Of a DNA stretch of 64,000 nucleotides, positions 16,473-25,089 are shown piece by piece. How positions within the stretch are numbered: the stretch's first letter is position 1; every line of letters begins with the position of its first letter. The stretch comes from Allobosea sp. (lineage in GTDB: Bacteria; Pseudomonadota; Alphaproteobacteria; Rhizobiales; Beijerinckiaceae), in the NCBI RefSeq assembly GCF_017308075.1, contig NZ_JAFKFX010000036.1:1-64000 (forward strand), in the 5' to 3' direction. The position numbers and the translations under genes are program-made. A model generated the notes under the pieces. The model made no database searches and had not been told where the DNA came from. It worked only from the letters and a program-made list of their open reading frames with translations.

Positions 16473-17384
16473 ATGCCGGAGCCTGTCATGCCCTCACCCC
16501 TGATCGCGCTCGACTGGGGCACGACCCGCGCCCGCGCCTTCCTGATCGGCGAGGACGGCGATGTGCTGGACAAGCGCAGCGCCGATCGCGGTATCCAGTC
16601 GGTGCCGGCAGGCGGCTTCCCCGCCGCCTTCGAGGCGATCGCCGGTGATCTGCGCCGGGCCAACCCGGAGGCCGCCATTCTGCTCGCCGGCATGGTCGGC
16701 AGCCGCAATGGCTGGATCGAGGCGCCCTATGTCGCCTGCCCGGCGAGCCCGGCTGAGATCGCCGCCGCAGGCCTGCGCGTGACGCTTGACGACGGCACCG
16801 CCGCGACCGTGCTGCCCGGCCTCTCCTGTGACGAGGGCGCCTTCGACGTGATGCGCGGCGAGGAGACGCTGGTCGTCGGGCTCGGCCTCGGCGACGGCAT
16901 CGCCTGCCTGCCGGGCACGCATTCGAAATGGGCGCAGGTCGAGGGCGGCCGCATCACCCGCTTCGCCAGCTTCATGACCGGCGAGGTCTATGGCCTCCTG
17001 CGCGAGCATTCGATCCTGTCGCGGCTCGCGGTGGAACCAGCTGAGGAAGACGCCGTCGAAGGCGCGCGCCGCGGCCTCGCCGCCGCCGCGCGGCCGGGAG
17101 GTCTGCTCAATGCGGCCTTCGCCGCCCGCTCCGAGGTGCTGGCCGGGCGGATGAGTGGCGGCGCCGTCGGCCCCTATCTCTCCGCGCTTCTGGTCGCGCA
17201 GGAGATCGCCGGAGCCCGCGCCCTGTTCGGTGGCCTCGACAACCTGCACCTCGTCGCCGACGGCGTCCTTGCCCGGAGCTATGGCCGGGCGCTCGCAGCC
17301 GCGGGGCTCGATCATCAGCTCGTCACGCCGGAAGCCGCCTTCGTCGCCGGCGTGGCGCGCCTCGCTGCGGATCTGCCGGCGTGA
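16473..17384 (+). CDS. dgoK: 2-dehydro-3-deoxygalactonokinase
   Basis: 303 residues. Typical DgoK features are ALDWGTTRARAFLIGEDG at the N-terminus (phosphate-binding loop of the ASKHA fold), LLAGMVGSRNGW and CLPGTHSKWAQV. It phosphorylates 2-keto-3-deoxygalactonate in the De Ley-Doudoroff galactose route. An ATG at 16488 is an alternative start with GGAG in front. No dgoA or dgoD lies nearby; the next gene is a ribokinase joined by a GTGA overlap, so here DgoK is paired with a second sugar kinase. 16317-16472 contains no gene I can support. Confidence 0.9.
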   Translation: MPEPVMPSPLIALDWGTTRARAFLIGEDGDVLDKRSADRGIQSVPAGGFPAAFEAIAGDLRRANPEAAILLAGMVGSRNGWIEAPYVACPASPAEIAAAGLRVTLDDGTAATVLPGLSCDEGAFDVMRGEETLVVGLGLGDGIACLPGTHSKWAQVEGGRITRFASFMTGEVYGLLREHSILSRLAVEPAEEDAVEGARRGLAAAARPGGLLNAAFAARSEVLAGRMSGGAVGPYLSALLVAQEIAGARALFGGLDNLHLVADGVLARSYGRALAAAGLDHQLVTPEAAFVAGVARLAADLPA

Positions 17385-18289
17385 TCGTCGTCTTCGGATC
17401 GCTCAATCTCGATTTGGTGACGCCGGTCGAGCGTCTGCCTGGCCCCGGCGAGACCGTGCTCGGCCCGGGCTATGCCCTCCATCCCGGCGGCAAGGGCGCC
17501 AACCAGGCACTGGCTGCGCGCCGGGCCGGTTCCACGGTCGTGCTCGTCGGTGCCGTCGGCCGCGACGCCTTCGCCGATCTCGCTGTGGACTTGCTCGCCG
17601 CCGACGGCGTCGACCTGACTCATCTCGCCCGCGTCGCCGCGCCGACCGGCGCCGCCTTCATCGCTGTCGATGCGCAGGGCCAGAACCAGATCGTCGTCGC
17701 TGCCGGGGCCAACGCGCAGGCGAGCGCCGACGCGGTGGCGGCGATGGCATTGGGCGAGGGCGACCTCCTGCTGCTCCAGCGCGAGGTGCCCGAGCCGGAA
17801 TGTGTTCGCGCGGCACAGGCCATGCGCGCAGCCGGCGGGCGCGTGATCCTCAATCTCGCCCCGGCCGGCGTGCCGGCTCAGGAGCTGCTCGGCCTGACCG
17901 ATATCCTGATCGCCAACGAGCACGAGGCGGCGCTGCTGTCGCAGGGCCTCGGCTGGGAGGAGAGCGAGCCGGACGCGATCGCGCAGCGGCTCGATGCCGA
18001 GCGCGGCATCGCCTGTATCGTCACGCTCGGAGCCGACGGCGCCGTCGGCTGGTATGGCGGGGTTCGCCGCCGGCTCGCGGCACCGGAGGTCGCGGTGGTC
18101 GACACCGTCGCCGCCGGGGATAGTTTCGTCGGCGCCTTCGCCGCGGCACTGCAGGCCGGTTTCGGCTTTTCGGGCGCATTGCAGCGTGGCCTCGCCGCCG
18201 GCTCGCTCGCCTGTACGGTCGCCGGCGCCCAGCCCAGCGTGCCGCGCCGCGAAGCGATCGAGGCGCTGGTCGGGCAGGGCTTCCTGTAG
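17381..18289 (+). CDS. rbsK: Ribokinase
   Basis: 302 residues of the PfkB family, GTG start overlapping the dgoK stop (GTGA). The family signatures are HPGGKGANQALAARR near residue 38 and DTVAAGDSFVGAF with catalytic base D247. LNLAPAG and TLGADG are also in place. The length and motif set favour ribokinase, which makes ribose-5-phosphate, but other PfkB sugar kinases share them. It could help use the ribose freed by nucleoside breakdown, although the nucleoside operon is far away. Confidence 0.85.
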   Translation: MIVVFGSLNLDLVTPVERLPGPGETVLGPGYALHPGGKGANQALAARRAGSTVVLVGAVGRDAFADLAVDLLAADGVDLTHLARVAAPTGAAFIAVDAQGQNQIVVAAGANAQASADAVAAMALGEGDLLLLQREVPEPECVRAAQAMRAAGGRVILNLAPAGVPAQELLGLTDILIANEHEAALLSQGLGWEESEPDAIAQRLDAERGIACIVTLGADGAVGWYGGVRRRLAAPEVAVVDTVAAGDSFVGAFAAALQAGFGFSGALQRGLAAGSLACTVAGAQPSVPRREAIEALVGQGFL

Positions 18290-18429
18290 ATTCGTCGCGA
18301 TCGGCTTCCGCGACGGTTAAGCCTGTCGCACCGTCAAGGGCCCTGAAGGGTGCCGTGGCCCGCCGGATTCATGCTTCGTCAGCACTCTGCGCGGCTATCT
18401 CGCCCGGGAAACGCGCGAAAGGATGTTGG

Positions 18430-18957
18430 ATGGCGCCGCGGCCGATCTTCTGGTCCCTGGGCATGGCCGGCGCCGCCGGATTGCTGGCGCTGAACTACGC
18501 CGGTGATCTCGACCAGATGTCACGGGCCGAGCCGCTGCTCGCCGCCGCCGCCGCTCCGGAGCGCCCGGCTGCCAGCGCCGGTGAGCGCCGCTCGCTGGCG
18601 ATCAATGCCGATTATCGCGGCCACTACATCGTCCATCCCTCGATCGACAACTACCGCGTCAAGATGATGGTCGATACCGGCGCGAGCTTCATCGCGCTGA
18701 CCGATGCCGATGCGCGGGCGCTGGGCGTCAAGCCGGAGCGCTCGGCCTATACCTACGCTCTCAGCACCGCCAATGGCGTCGTCCGGGGCGCGCAGGTCAG
18801 GCTGCGCGAGGTCCGGCTCGGCGAGATCATGGTCCGCGATGTCGAGGCGGTGGTGCTGCCGGCGGGTGCGCTCCGCATGAGCCTGCTCGGCACCTCCTTC
18901 CTCCGCAGGCTTTCGGGCTACGAAGTCCAGGGCGGCCGGATGGTCCTGCGCGGTTGA
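18430..18957 (+). CDS. Retropepsin-like aspartic protease (TIGR02281-type, clan AA), membrane-anchored
   Basis: 175 residues. One hydrophobic segment near the N-terminus (IFWSLGMAGAAGLLALNYAG) should anchor it with the protease domain in the periplasm. The catalytic motif is VDTGAS (D82-T83-G84), followed by the second conserved region LSTANG and the closing LLGTSFL. One active site per chain implies a homodimer like retroviral proteases. The ATG at 18430 has AAAGGA upstream and gives a tidy anchor; an in-frame start at 18355 is possible. The function of these alphaproteobacterial proteases is not well known. Confidence 0.82.
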   Translation: MAPRPIFWSLGMAGAAGLLALNYAGDLDQMSRAEPLLAAAAAPERPAASAGERRSLAINADYRGHYIVHPSIDNYRVKMMVDTGASFIALTDADARALGVKPERSAYTYALSTANGVVRGAQVRLREVRLGEIMVRDVEAVVLPAGALRMSLLGTSFLRRLSGYEVQGGRMVLRG

Positions 18958-19113
18958 GAGTACCGGTTTCCATCGCCATTCCGTTAGGCTATGCCCGGCT
19001 TGCGTCCCTGCCCTGTCATGCTCAGGCTGCATTCATGTAGCCTGTGGCCTTTCCGCTCAGCATGTCTCCTGCGGGCTCTGCCTGGCCCGCTTTCCTCGAA
19101 GATGGATGGCCCG

Positions 19114-20613
19114 ATGTTTCCGAAGCCGCTGCCCGAGCTTTTCCCGAACACCTTCGACTATGAATCGCTGCCGATGGTGAAGCCGACCGGCTTCCGCGAA
19201 TACGATGCACGCTGGTTCTTCGGGAAAGAGCTCAACCTGATGGGCGTCCAGGCCGTCGGCATGGGGCTCGGCACGCTGATCAGGCGCATGGGCGTCAAGC
19301 CCGAGATCGTTACCGCGCATGATTTCCGCAGCTATTCCTCCTCGATCAAGATGGCGCTGGTCACCGGCCTGATGGCGGCTGGCTGCAAGGTCCATGATAT
19401 CGGCCTCGCCATGTCGCCCATGGCCTATTTCGCCCAGTTCGAGCTCGACGTGCCCTGCGTCGCCATGGTCACCGCCTCGCATAACGACAATGGCTGGACC
19501 GGCATCAAGATGGGCGCCCAGCGTCCTGTCACCTTCGGCCCGGACGAGATGGGCCAGCTGCGCGACATCGTCCTCGCCGGCGACTTCGACCTGCCGGGCG
19601 GCGGCTCCTACCAGTTCGTGCCGGATTTTCCGGCACGCTACATCGCCGACCTGACCAACCGTCCGAAGATCAAGCGCAAGCTCAAGGTCATCGCCGCCTG
19701 CGGCAACGGCACCGCGGGCGCCTTCGCGCCGCAGATCCTGGAGGCGCTCGGTTGCGAGGTCATCCCGATGGATGCCGAGCTCGACCACACCTTCCCGCGC
19801 TATAATCCGAACCCCGAAGACATGAAGATGCTCCACGCCATGGCCGACGCCGTGAAGCAGCACGGCGCCGATGTCGCGCTCGGCTTCGATGGCGACGGCG
19901 ACCGCTGCGGCGTCGTCGACAATCATGGCGAGGAAATCTTCGCCGACAAGATCGGCGTGATGCTGGCGCGCGATCTCGGCAAGCTCAATCCGGGCGCGCA
20001 ATTCGTCGTCGACGTCAAGTCGACCGGCCTGTTCTCGACCGATCCGGAGCTGCAGAAGCTCGGCGTCAAGACCGATTACTGGAAGACCGGCCACTCCTAT
20101 ATCAAGCGCCGGGTCCGCGATCTCAACGCACTCGCCGGCTTCGAGAAGTCGGGCCACTTCTTCTTCAACGCGCCGGTCGGCCGCGGCTATGACGACGGCG
20201 TCGTCACCGCCATCGCCGTGATCGACATGCTCGACCGCAATCCGGGCAAGTCGATGGCCGAGCTCTACGCCGCCGTGCCCAAGACCTGGGGCACGCCGAC
20301 CATGGCGGCGAAATGCGCCGACGAGATCAAGTACGGTGTCAGCGACAAGATCACCCAGCGAATCCAGGCGATGCAGGCGGCGGGCGAGAAGATCGCCGGG
20401 CAGAAGATCGTCGACGTCGTCACCGTCAACGGCGTTCGCGTCGTCAACGAGGACGGGACCTGGGGCCTGATCCGCGCCTCCTCGAACAAGCCCGAGCTGG
20501 TCGTCGTCTGTGAGAGCCCGGTCTCGGAAGCGCGGATGCGCGAAATGTTCAAGGCGATCGACGGCGTGCTGCGCGAGAATCCGGAAGTCGGCGCCTATAA
20601 CCAGACGATCTGA
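19114..20613 (+). CDS. Phosphomannomutase/phosphoglucomutase
   Basis: 499 residues of the alpha-D-phosphohexomutase superfamily. The phosphoserine loop is TASHNDNGW with S122. The metal-binding loop is DGDGDR (259-264). The sugar-binding region (FEKSGHFFFN) and the C-terminal phosphate-binding RASSNKPELVVV are all present. It interconverts hexose-1- and -6-phosphates for surface polysaccharide or glycogen precursors. The start is not certain: ATGs at 19102 and 19114 are adjacent and neither has a strong ribosome site. It stands alone. Confidence 0.9.
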   Translation: MFPKPLPELFPNTFDYESLPMVKPTGFREYDARWFFGKELNLMGVQAVGMGLGTLIRRMGVKPEIVTAHDFRSYSSSIKMALVTGLMAAGCKVHDIGLAMSPMAYFAQFELDVPCVAMVTASHNDNGWTGIKMGAQRPVTFGPDEMGQLRDIVLAGDFDLPGGGSYQFVPDFPARYIADLTNRPKIKRKLKVIAACGNGTAGAFAPQILEALGCEVIPMDAELDHTFPRYNPNPEDMKMLHAMADAVKQHGADVALGFDGDGDRCGVVDNHGEEIFADKIGVMLARDLGKLNPGAQFVVDVKSTGLFSTDPELQKLGVKTDYWKTGHSYIKRRVRDLNALAGFEKSGHFFFNAPVGRGYDDGVVTAIAVIDMLDRNPGKSMAELYAAVPKTWGTPTMAAKCADEIKYGVSDKITQRIQAMQAAGEKIAGQKIVDVVTVNGVRVVNEDGTWGLIRASSNKPELVVVCESPVSEARMREMFKAIDGVLRENPEVGAYNQTI

Positions 20614-20819
20614 GCGGCCTCGCCGCTTGCTCTCCCGCAGATCCGCTGAAAAGCCGGTCTGCGGGCACGGCGCTACGACCGGGCGGGCCTTTGAGCCCGT
20701 CCGAGCTAGAATAACGAACCCGAGCATTCCAGCGCTTCAACGGATGCGGACATGTCTTGGCGCGGCTCTCGCCGCCCGGTGCGTGCTTCGGGAACGCGCC
20801 TCTCCCGGAAGCCGAGGAT
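20614..20819. other. Intergenic stretch without a recognisable gene
   Basis: I see no open frame with a credible start or conserved content here. It separates the phosphohexomutase gene from the palindromic repeat at 20825. Confidence 0.5.
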
Positions 20820-20824
20820 TCCTA

Positions 20825-20928
20825 TAGGATCGGACCGAAAAGTGGACTCCACTTCTCGGAAAGCTCCGATGCGACAACACTGAGATAGATCACCGTGACC
20901 GCGTCCGAACGGACGCGCGGCGCTCTAG
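20825..20928. repeat. Second type of palindromic intergenic repeat (rhizobiales style), ends at a gene stop
   Basis: The unit holds CCGAAAAGTGGA/TCCACTTCTCGG (20834-20858), a hairpin with one mismatch, and GCGTCC-GAAC-GGACGC (20901-20916), then ends GGCGCTCTAG. I recognise this layout (paired GTGGA/TCCAC, a degenerate middle, a GCGTCC-like hairpin, then CTCTAG) as a common dispersed intergenic repeat in Hyphomicrobiales; this is from memory and not searched. On the minus strand the terminal CTAG supplies the stop codon of the neighbouring pilus gene (20925). Confidence 0.55.
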
Positions 20929-21440
20929 CGCTTATCGTCCGTCGCCGCGGCGTTGCGGGCCTTGTTCTGACCGCCGACCTCGTCGAAGAAGCGCTTGACG
21001 TCGCCGAGTTGCGCCGCAGGCTGGCATTCCGGCGTGCAGGAATAGCTTTCGCGCTCGAGGCCGCGCTGCACGGTCAGGATCGAATCCGAGGCCGCACGGA
21101 CCCGCACGAAGGATTCCGCCAGCAAGGTGCCATTGGCATCGAGCGCGATCAGATTGGTCACGCCGAAGCTCTTGCCGGTGACCACCATCACGCCATTGCG
21201 CTGGACCGTGACATCCGCGATCGCGGGATTGCCGACGATCACGGTCTGCGCCTTTTCGGGCAGGCGGACCACTTTGGCGTGATCGACGGTGACGACTACC
21301 GCGCCCTGCTGGCTCTCGGCGGGGGCTGCGGCCGGGGCCGGGGCGGGACGAGTCTGTGCGATCGCGGTGGAGAAGACGGCGCCGCCGGCCGCGATGGCGG
21401 CGATGAGGACAAGCCGCGAGGCGGTCATCGCAATCAACAT
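20925..21440 (-). CDS. Pilus assembly protein N-terminal domain protein (CpaC-N/BON-like), exported
   Basis: 171 residues. A signal peptide (LVLIAAIAAGGAVFSTAIA) leads to a domain about 45-125 that resembles the N-terminal domain of type II/III secretion and tad secretins: VVVTVDHAKVVRLPEKAQTVIVGNPAIADV and MVVTGKSFGVTNLIALD. The full secretin cpaC in the locus has the same kind of domain. A C-terminal part has two cysteines (CTPEC), perhaps a disulfide. It is divergent from flp and at the edge of the tad locus, so a role in pilus or secretin assembly is inferred. Confidence 0.8.
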   Translation of the reverse strand: MLIAMTASRLVLIAAIAAGGAVFSTAIAQTRPAPAPAAAPAESQQGAVVVTVDHAKVVRLPEKAQTVIVGNPAIADVTVQRNGVMVVTGKSFGVTNLIALDANGTLLAESFVRVRAASDSILTVQRGLERESYSCTPECQPAAQLGDVKRFFDEVGGQNKARNAAATDDKR

Positions 21441-21853
21441 GGTGGCGCCCCAAGGTTTCCAACGGGTCGAGCAAAGCCGAAAATGATGAATCAATCCCTA
21501 AAAGGGCGATCTGGCGCGGGCGGATAGGCCCCATTCCTGAGGCAAGGCTTTGGACAATGTGCCAGAATTGGGAGAGACGCCCCCCGAATGGAGGCAGAAA
21601 TAAAGTTGTCAGCTTGAGTGATGGTACGCAAATACTGTAATAAGTAAAATTATAGCAATATTTATACGCATATTTAACCGTCGAGTTGGGATAGGGCTGT
21701 GTTAACCATCCAAGAAGCGTCCGGAAAATTTGCCGAATTCTTGAGTCACTTTAACCGATCAGCAATGCGAGCTGTGTAGCTTCGCAATTGTCGCTGACCG
21801 AAGCCGATCCAGAGCAAGGCAGCAGTCAAACCGTGGTGCAAAAGGAGACTACC
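21441..21853. promoter_or_regulatory. AT-rich intergenic region driving flp and the divergent pilus gene
   Basis: This 413-base gap is much richer in A and T than its surroundings, most clearly at 21597-21740, for example ACTGTAATAAGTAAAATTAT. An imperfect hairpin sits in the probable flp leader at 21764-21789 (AATGCGAGC ... GCTTCGCAATT). I cannot fix -35 and -10 boxes with confidence. No gene is visible. Confidence 0.5.
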
Positions 21854-22018
21854 ATGACCAAGTTTTTCGCTCGCTTCGCCAAGGACGAGTCCGGCGCGAC
21901 CGCCATCGAGTACGGCCTGATCGCCGCCCTGATCGCCGTCGTCGCCATCGCCGGCATGGAAGTGGTCGGTACCAACCTGCTCGCCAAGTTCCAGGAAATC
22001 GCGGCCAAGCTCGTCTGA
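21854..22018 (+). CDS. flp: Flp/Fap type IVb pilin
   Basis: 54 residues. Leader MTKFFARFAKDESG is followed by the mature start ATAIEYGLIAALIAVV, with the class IVb Glu at +5 and Tyr at +6. CpaA should cleave after the Gly. The hydrophobic helix drives fibre packing. Start at 21854 chosen because AAAGGAG lies 6 bases upstream. It is separated from cpaA by a strong terminator, so flp is probably transcribed at much higher level than the assembly genes, as is usual for this pilus. Confidence 0.95.
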   Translation: MTKFFARFAKDESGATAIEYGLIAALIAVVAIAGMEVVGTNLLAKFQEIAAKLV

Positions 22019-22057
22019 CACTGTCGGGCTGACAGGTCCGGCCAGTTACGATCTGTC

Positions 22058-22094
22058 GAGACGCCCCGGAGAAATTCCGGGGCGTTCTCATTTT
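22058..22094 (+). terminator. Rho-independent terminator after flp
   Basis: GAGACGCCCCGGA (22058-22070) and TCCGGGGCGTTCTC (22076-22089) form a stem of about 13 pairs with a 5-base loop, followed by ATTTT. It is the best canonical terminator in the window. Confidence 0.85.
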
Positions 22095-22179
22095 AAGAAC
22101 CTCTGCGACGCCGGCGGTAAGCCTTTGGTCAGCCCGTTGCCGCAGTATCCCAGCCGAACGCTGAAACCGGGTGGATGCC

Positions 22180-22692
22180 ATGTCGCTGCCGCTGATCGCC
22201 GTCCTCGTCATCTTCCCCGCCGCGATGGCCTATGCCGCGGCTAGCGACATCGTCACGATGACGATCTCAAACCGGCTCTGCCTGCTGCTGGTCGCGGCCT
22301 TCGCGCTCTGCGCCGCCAGCCTCGGTCTGAGCTGGTCCCAGATCGGCTCGCACGTCGCCGCCGGGCTTCTCGTACTCTTGTTCGGCATCGGCCTGTTCGC
22401 GGCCGGCTGGGTCGGTGGCGGCGACGCCAAGCTCGTCGCCGCCACGGCGCTCTGGTTCGGCTTCGAACCATTGCTGTCCTATCTGCTGGTGACGGCGATC
22501 GCCGGGGGGGTGCTGACACTCCTTCTGCACCAGCTGCGGCAGGCGCCGCTGCCGGGCCGGGCCGAGAACTGGGCCTGGGCGAAGCGACTGCACGGCGTTC
22601 AGCAAGGCGTGCCCTATGGCGTGGCGCTGGCGTTCGGCGCACTCGCGGTTCTCCCGCAAACCGCGATCTGGCGGGCTGCGATCGGTGTTTGA
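22180..22692 (+). CDS. cpaA: Prepilin peptidase CpaA (TadV)
   Basis: 170 residues, polytopic. The two catalytic aspartates of type IV prepilin peptidases are D23 (AASDIVTMTISNR) and D82 in GWVGGGDAKLVA. It is a minimal TadV-type enzyme without the methylase domain. It cleaves the Flp leader at the inner membrane. I chose the ATG at 22180; an upstream in-frame GTG (22171) is possible. Confidence 0.9.
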   Translation: MSLPLIAVLVIFPAAMAYAAASDIVTMTISNRLCLLLVAAFALCAASLGLSWSQIGSHVAAGLLVLLFGIGLFAAGWVGGGDAKLVAATALWFGFEPLLSYLLVTAIAGGVLTLLLHQLRQAPLPGRAENWAWAKRLHGVQQGVPYGVALAFGALAVLPQTAIWRAAIGV

Positions 22693-22817
22693 CCGGGGAT
22701 CGACGGCTTCCAGCCGAAGGTGTCGGCAAAAAGATACGTTGGGTTAACCATAAGTTGACGATTCCGGCGGCACGATCGGTCTGAGGGCTGGCTCGTGCTG
22801 GCCGAGGATCGCCAGCC

Positions 22818-23597
22818 ATGAGTCCCGCCAGAATCGTCATCCTCGCAGTCGCGCTGGTCGCCGGGCTGGGCGCTGCGTTGCTGATCAATCGCCCCCCCAA
22901 GATCACCAGCCCGTCGGTGACCAAATACGAACCGGCGCCGACGGTCGAGGTTCTGGTCGCAGCCGCGGATGTTCCGCTCGGCAATCGGCTGGCCGCCAGC
23001 GATCTGCGCTGGATCGCCTGGCCGCTGGCCAGTCTGCCGACCGGCGTGATCCGGCGTCAGGATGCACCCGAGGGCGAGGCGGAGTTCGTCGGCCAGGTCG
23101 CGCGGGCACAGCTCTTCGGCGCCGAGCCGATCCGCCGCGAAAAGCTGATCCGCACCGATGGCTCGGGTTTTCTCTCCGCCATCCTCCCCGCCGGCAAGCG
23201 CGCCATCGCCATCACCACCGAGCGCAGCGGCGCCAACACCGCCGGCGGCTTCATCCTGCCCAATGATCGCGTCGATGTGATCCGCACCAGCCGCGACGAC
23301 AGCAACAACAGAGACGGCTCGGCGCCCATCAGCGAGGCCGTTCTGGTCAATGTCCGTGTTCTGGCGATCGGCCAGAACGTCCAGGAAAAGAACGGCGAGA
23401 AGGTCGTGGTGGGCGAGACCGCGACCCTGGAGCTCGACCCGCATCAGGTCGACATCGTCGCGCTCGCCCAGAAGACGAGTTCGCTCTCACTGGCGCTGCG
23501 CAGCCTCCAGGATGCGGGCGAACTGAGCCCCCCGACCACCGAAGGCGGGATGACCCTCGTGCGCTACGGCGTCACCAGCAAGGGCGTGAAGCCATGA
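22818..23597 (+). CDS. cpaB: Flp pilus assembly protein CpaB (RcpC)
   Basis: 259 residues. A membrane anchor (about 3-20) precedes a SAF domain (VEVLVAAADVPLGNRLAASDLRW) and the RcpC-type region ILPAGKRAIAITTERSG and GGFILPNDRVDVI. It sits in the periplasm and works with the secretin. Its stop overlaps the cpaC start (ATGA at 23594). Confidence 0.92.
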   Translation: MSPARIVILAVALVAGLGAALLINRPPKITSPSVTKYEPAPTVEVLVAAADVPLGNRLAASDLRWIAWPLASLPTGVIRRQDAPEGEAEFVGQVARAQLFGAEPIRREKLIRTDGSGFLSAILPAGKRAIAITTERSGANTAGGFILPNDRVDVIRTSRDDSNNRDGSAPISEAVLVNVRVLAIGQNVQEKNGEKVVVGETATLELDPHQVDIVALAQKTSSLSLALRSLQDAGELSPPTTEGGMTLVRYGVTSKGVKP

Positions 23598-25078
23598 TCC
23601 CCGCCAGCACCGATTTTCGTCTCCGTCGCCCCGCCTTGCCGCGGCGGCGTTTCGCCCTGGCCTTGCTGCCGCTCGGCGCGCTGATCGCGGCCCCGGCGGC
23701 GCTGGCGCAGAGCAAGGGCGCCGCCCCGGTGCTCAATGTCGGGGCCAGCGAGCATGCGATCTCGCGCCGGCTCGACCTTTCGATCGGACGCTCGTTGATC
23801 GTGGAGCTGCCGCGCGACGCCAAGGAAGTCTTCGTCGCCAATCCCAAGGTCGCCAACGCCGTCGTGCGTTCGGCCCGCAAGCTCTTCGTGATCGGGATGG
23901 CCGATGGCTCGACCTCGATGTTCGTCATGGATGCCGAGGGCAGGCAGATCACGGCGCTCGAGATCGAGGTGGGGCGCGATCTCAACGTGCTGCGGCAGAC
24001 CCTGCGCTCGGCGATGCCGCAGGCGCAGATCCAGGTGAAGCCGGCCGGCAACTCGATCCTCCTGGTCGGCAATGTCGCCAGCGCCTCCGAAGCGACGCAG
24101 GCCATGGACATCGCCAACGCCTTCGTCGGTATCTCCGGCGAGGGCACCAATGCCACCAGGGGCGCGGTCATCAATTCGCTGACCATTCGCGGCCGCGACC
24201 AGGTCATGGTCAAGGTCGTCGTTTCCGAGGTGTCGCGCAAGGCGATCAAGCAGCTCGGCATCAACTCGACGGGTGAATGGAAGCTCGGCAAGTTCAGCAT
24301 CACGCCGTCGATCGACACGCCTTTCTCCTTGCAGCCGCAGCAACTCGCGGCGACCGCGATCGGAGCCGGCGTCGGCAACTCCACCAATTTCACGCTGCGG
24401 GCGCTGGAGCGCGCCGGATTGTCGCGCGTGCTCGCCGAGCCGACCGTCACGGCGATCTCGGGCGAGAGTGCCAAGTTCACCGCGGGCGGCGAGGTGCCGA
24501 TCCCGAACGGCTATTCCTGCGACACGACCAATCGCTGCGTTCTGAACATCACCTACAAGCCGGTCGGGGTCTCCCTGAACTTCACCCCGATCGTGATGTC
24601 GGAAGGCAAGATCTCGATGCGGATCGCCACCGAGGTCACCGAGCTCGACTTCGAGAACCAGCTTCGCCTCAACCCGACCGAGACCACCGCGGTCAACGCC
24701 CCGGGCTTCCGGGTCCGCAAATCCGACACCACGGTCGAGCTGCCTTCCGGCGGCACGTTGGCGACGGCGGGCCTGATTCAGCGGGTTTCACGCCAGGCGA
24801 TCAACGGCCTGCCCGGCCTGATGAACATTCCGATCATCGGCACGCTGTTCCGTTCGCGCGACTATCAGCGCGAGGAGACCGAGCTGATGATCGCGGTGAC
24901 GCCCTACATCGTGAAGCCGGTCGACCCCGGACAGCTCAACCGGCCGGATGACGGCTTCGTCGAGGCGCACGATGCCCAGACCGTGCTGATGGGACGGCTC
25001 AACAAGATCTACGGAACGACCAGTGGCGGACCTGTGCCTCAGGCCTATCGCGGCCGTGTCGGCTTCATCGCCGACTGA
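23594..25078 (+). CDS. cpaC: Flp pilus outer-membrane secretin CpaC (RcpA)
   Basis: 494 residues. An Arg-rich n-region and signal helix (FALALLPLGALIAAPAALAQ) are followed by a pilus-N domain (RSLIVELPRDAKEVFVANPKVAN), a BON-like domain and the secretin core. Diagnostic segments are VRKSDTTVELPSGGTLATAG and NGLPGLMNIPIIGTLFRSRD. It forms the pore for the pilus in the outer membrane. Coupled to cpaB by a 4-base overlap. Confidence 0.95.
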   Translation: MIPASTDFRLRRPALPRRRFALALLPLGALIAAPAALAQSKGAAPVLNVGASEHAISRRLDLSIGRSLIVELPRDAKEVFVANPKVANAVVRSARKLFVIGMADGSTSMFVMDAEGRQITALEIEVGRDLNVLRQTLRSAMPQAQIQVKPAGNSILLVGNVASASEATQAMDIANAFVGISGEGTNATRGAVINSLTIRGRDQVMVKVVVSEVSRKAIKQLGINSTGEWKLGKFSITPSIDTPFSLQPQQLAATAIGAGVGNSTNFTLRALERAGLSRVLAEPTVTAISGESAKFTAGGEVPIPNGYSCDTTNRCVLNITYKPVGVSLNFTPIVMSEGKISMRIATEVTELDFENQLRLNPTETTAVNAPGFRVRKSDTTVELPSGGTLATAGLIQRVSRQAINGLPGLMNIPIIGTLFRSRDYQREETELMIAVTPYIVKPVDPGQLNRPDDGFVEAHDAQTVLMGRLNKIYGTTSGGPVPQAYRGRVGFIAD

Positions 25079-25089
25079 GGGCGGCGGCC

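Noticed and set aside
16483-16489. CTGTCAT before dgoK as a Pho box
   Set aside because: It is a single half-site without a second repeat and lies within the gene start.
21550-21570. GTGCCA upstream of the pilus-N-domain gene as a second sigma-54 promoter
   Set aside because: The -12 position reads AA instead of GC, so the match fails at the essential base pair.
21597-21740. AT-rich stretch before flp as a mobile-element or attachment site
   Set aside because: No direct repeats, integrase or tRNA nearby; it fits a promoter region between divergent genes.
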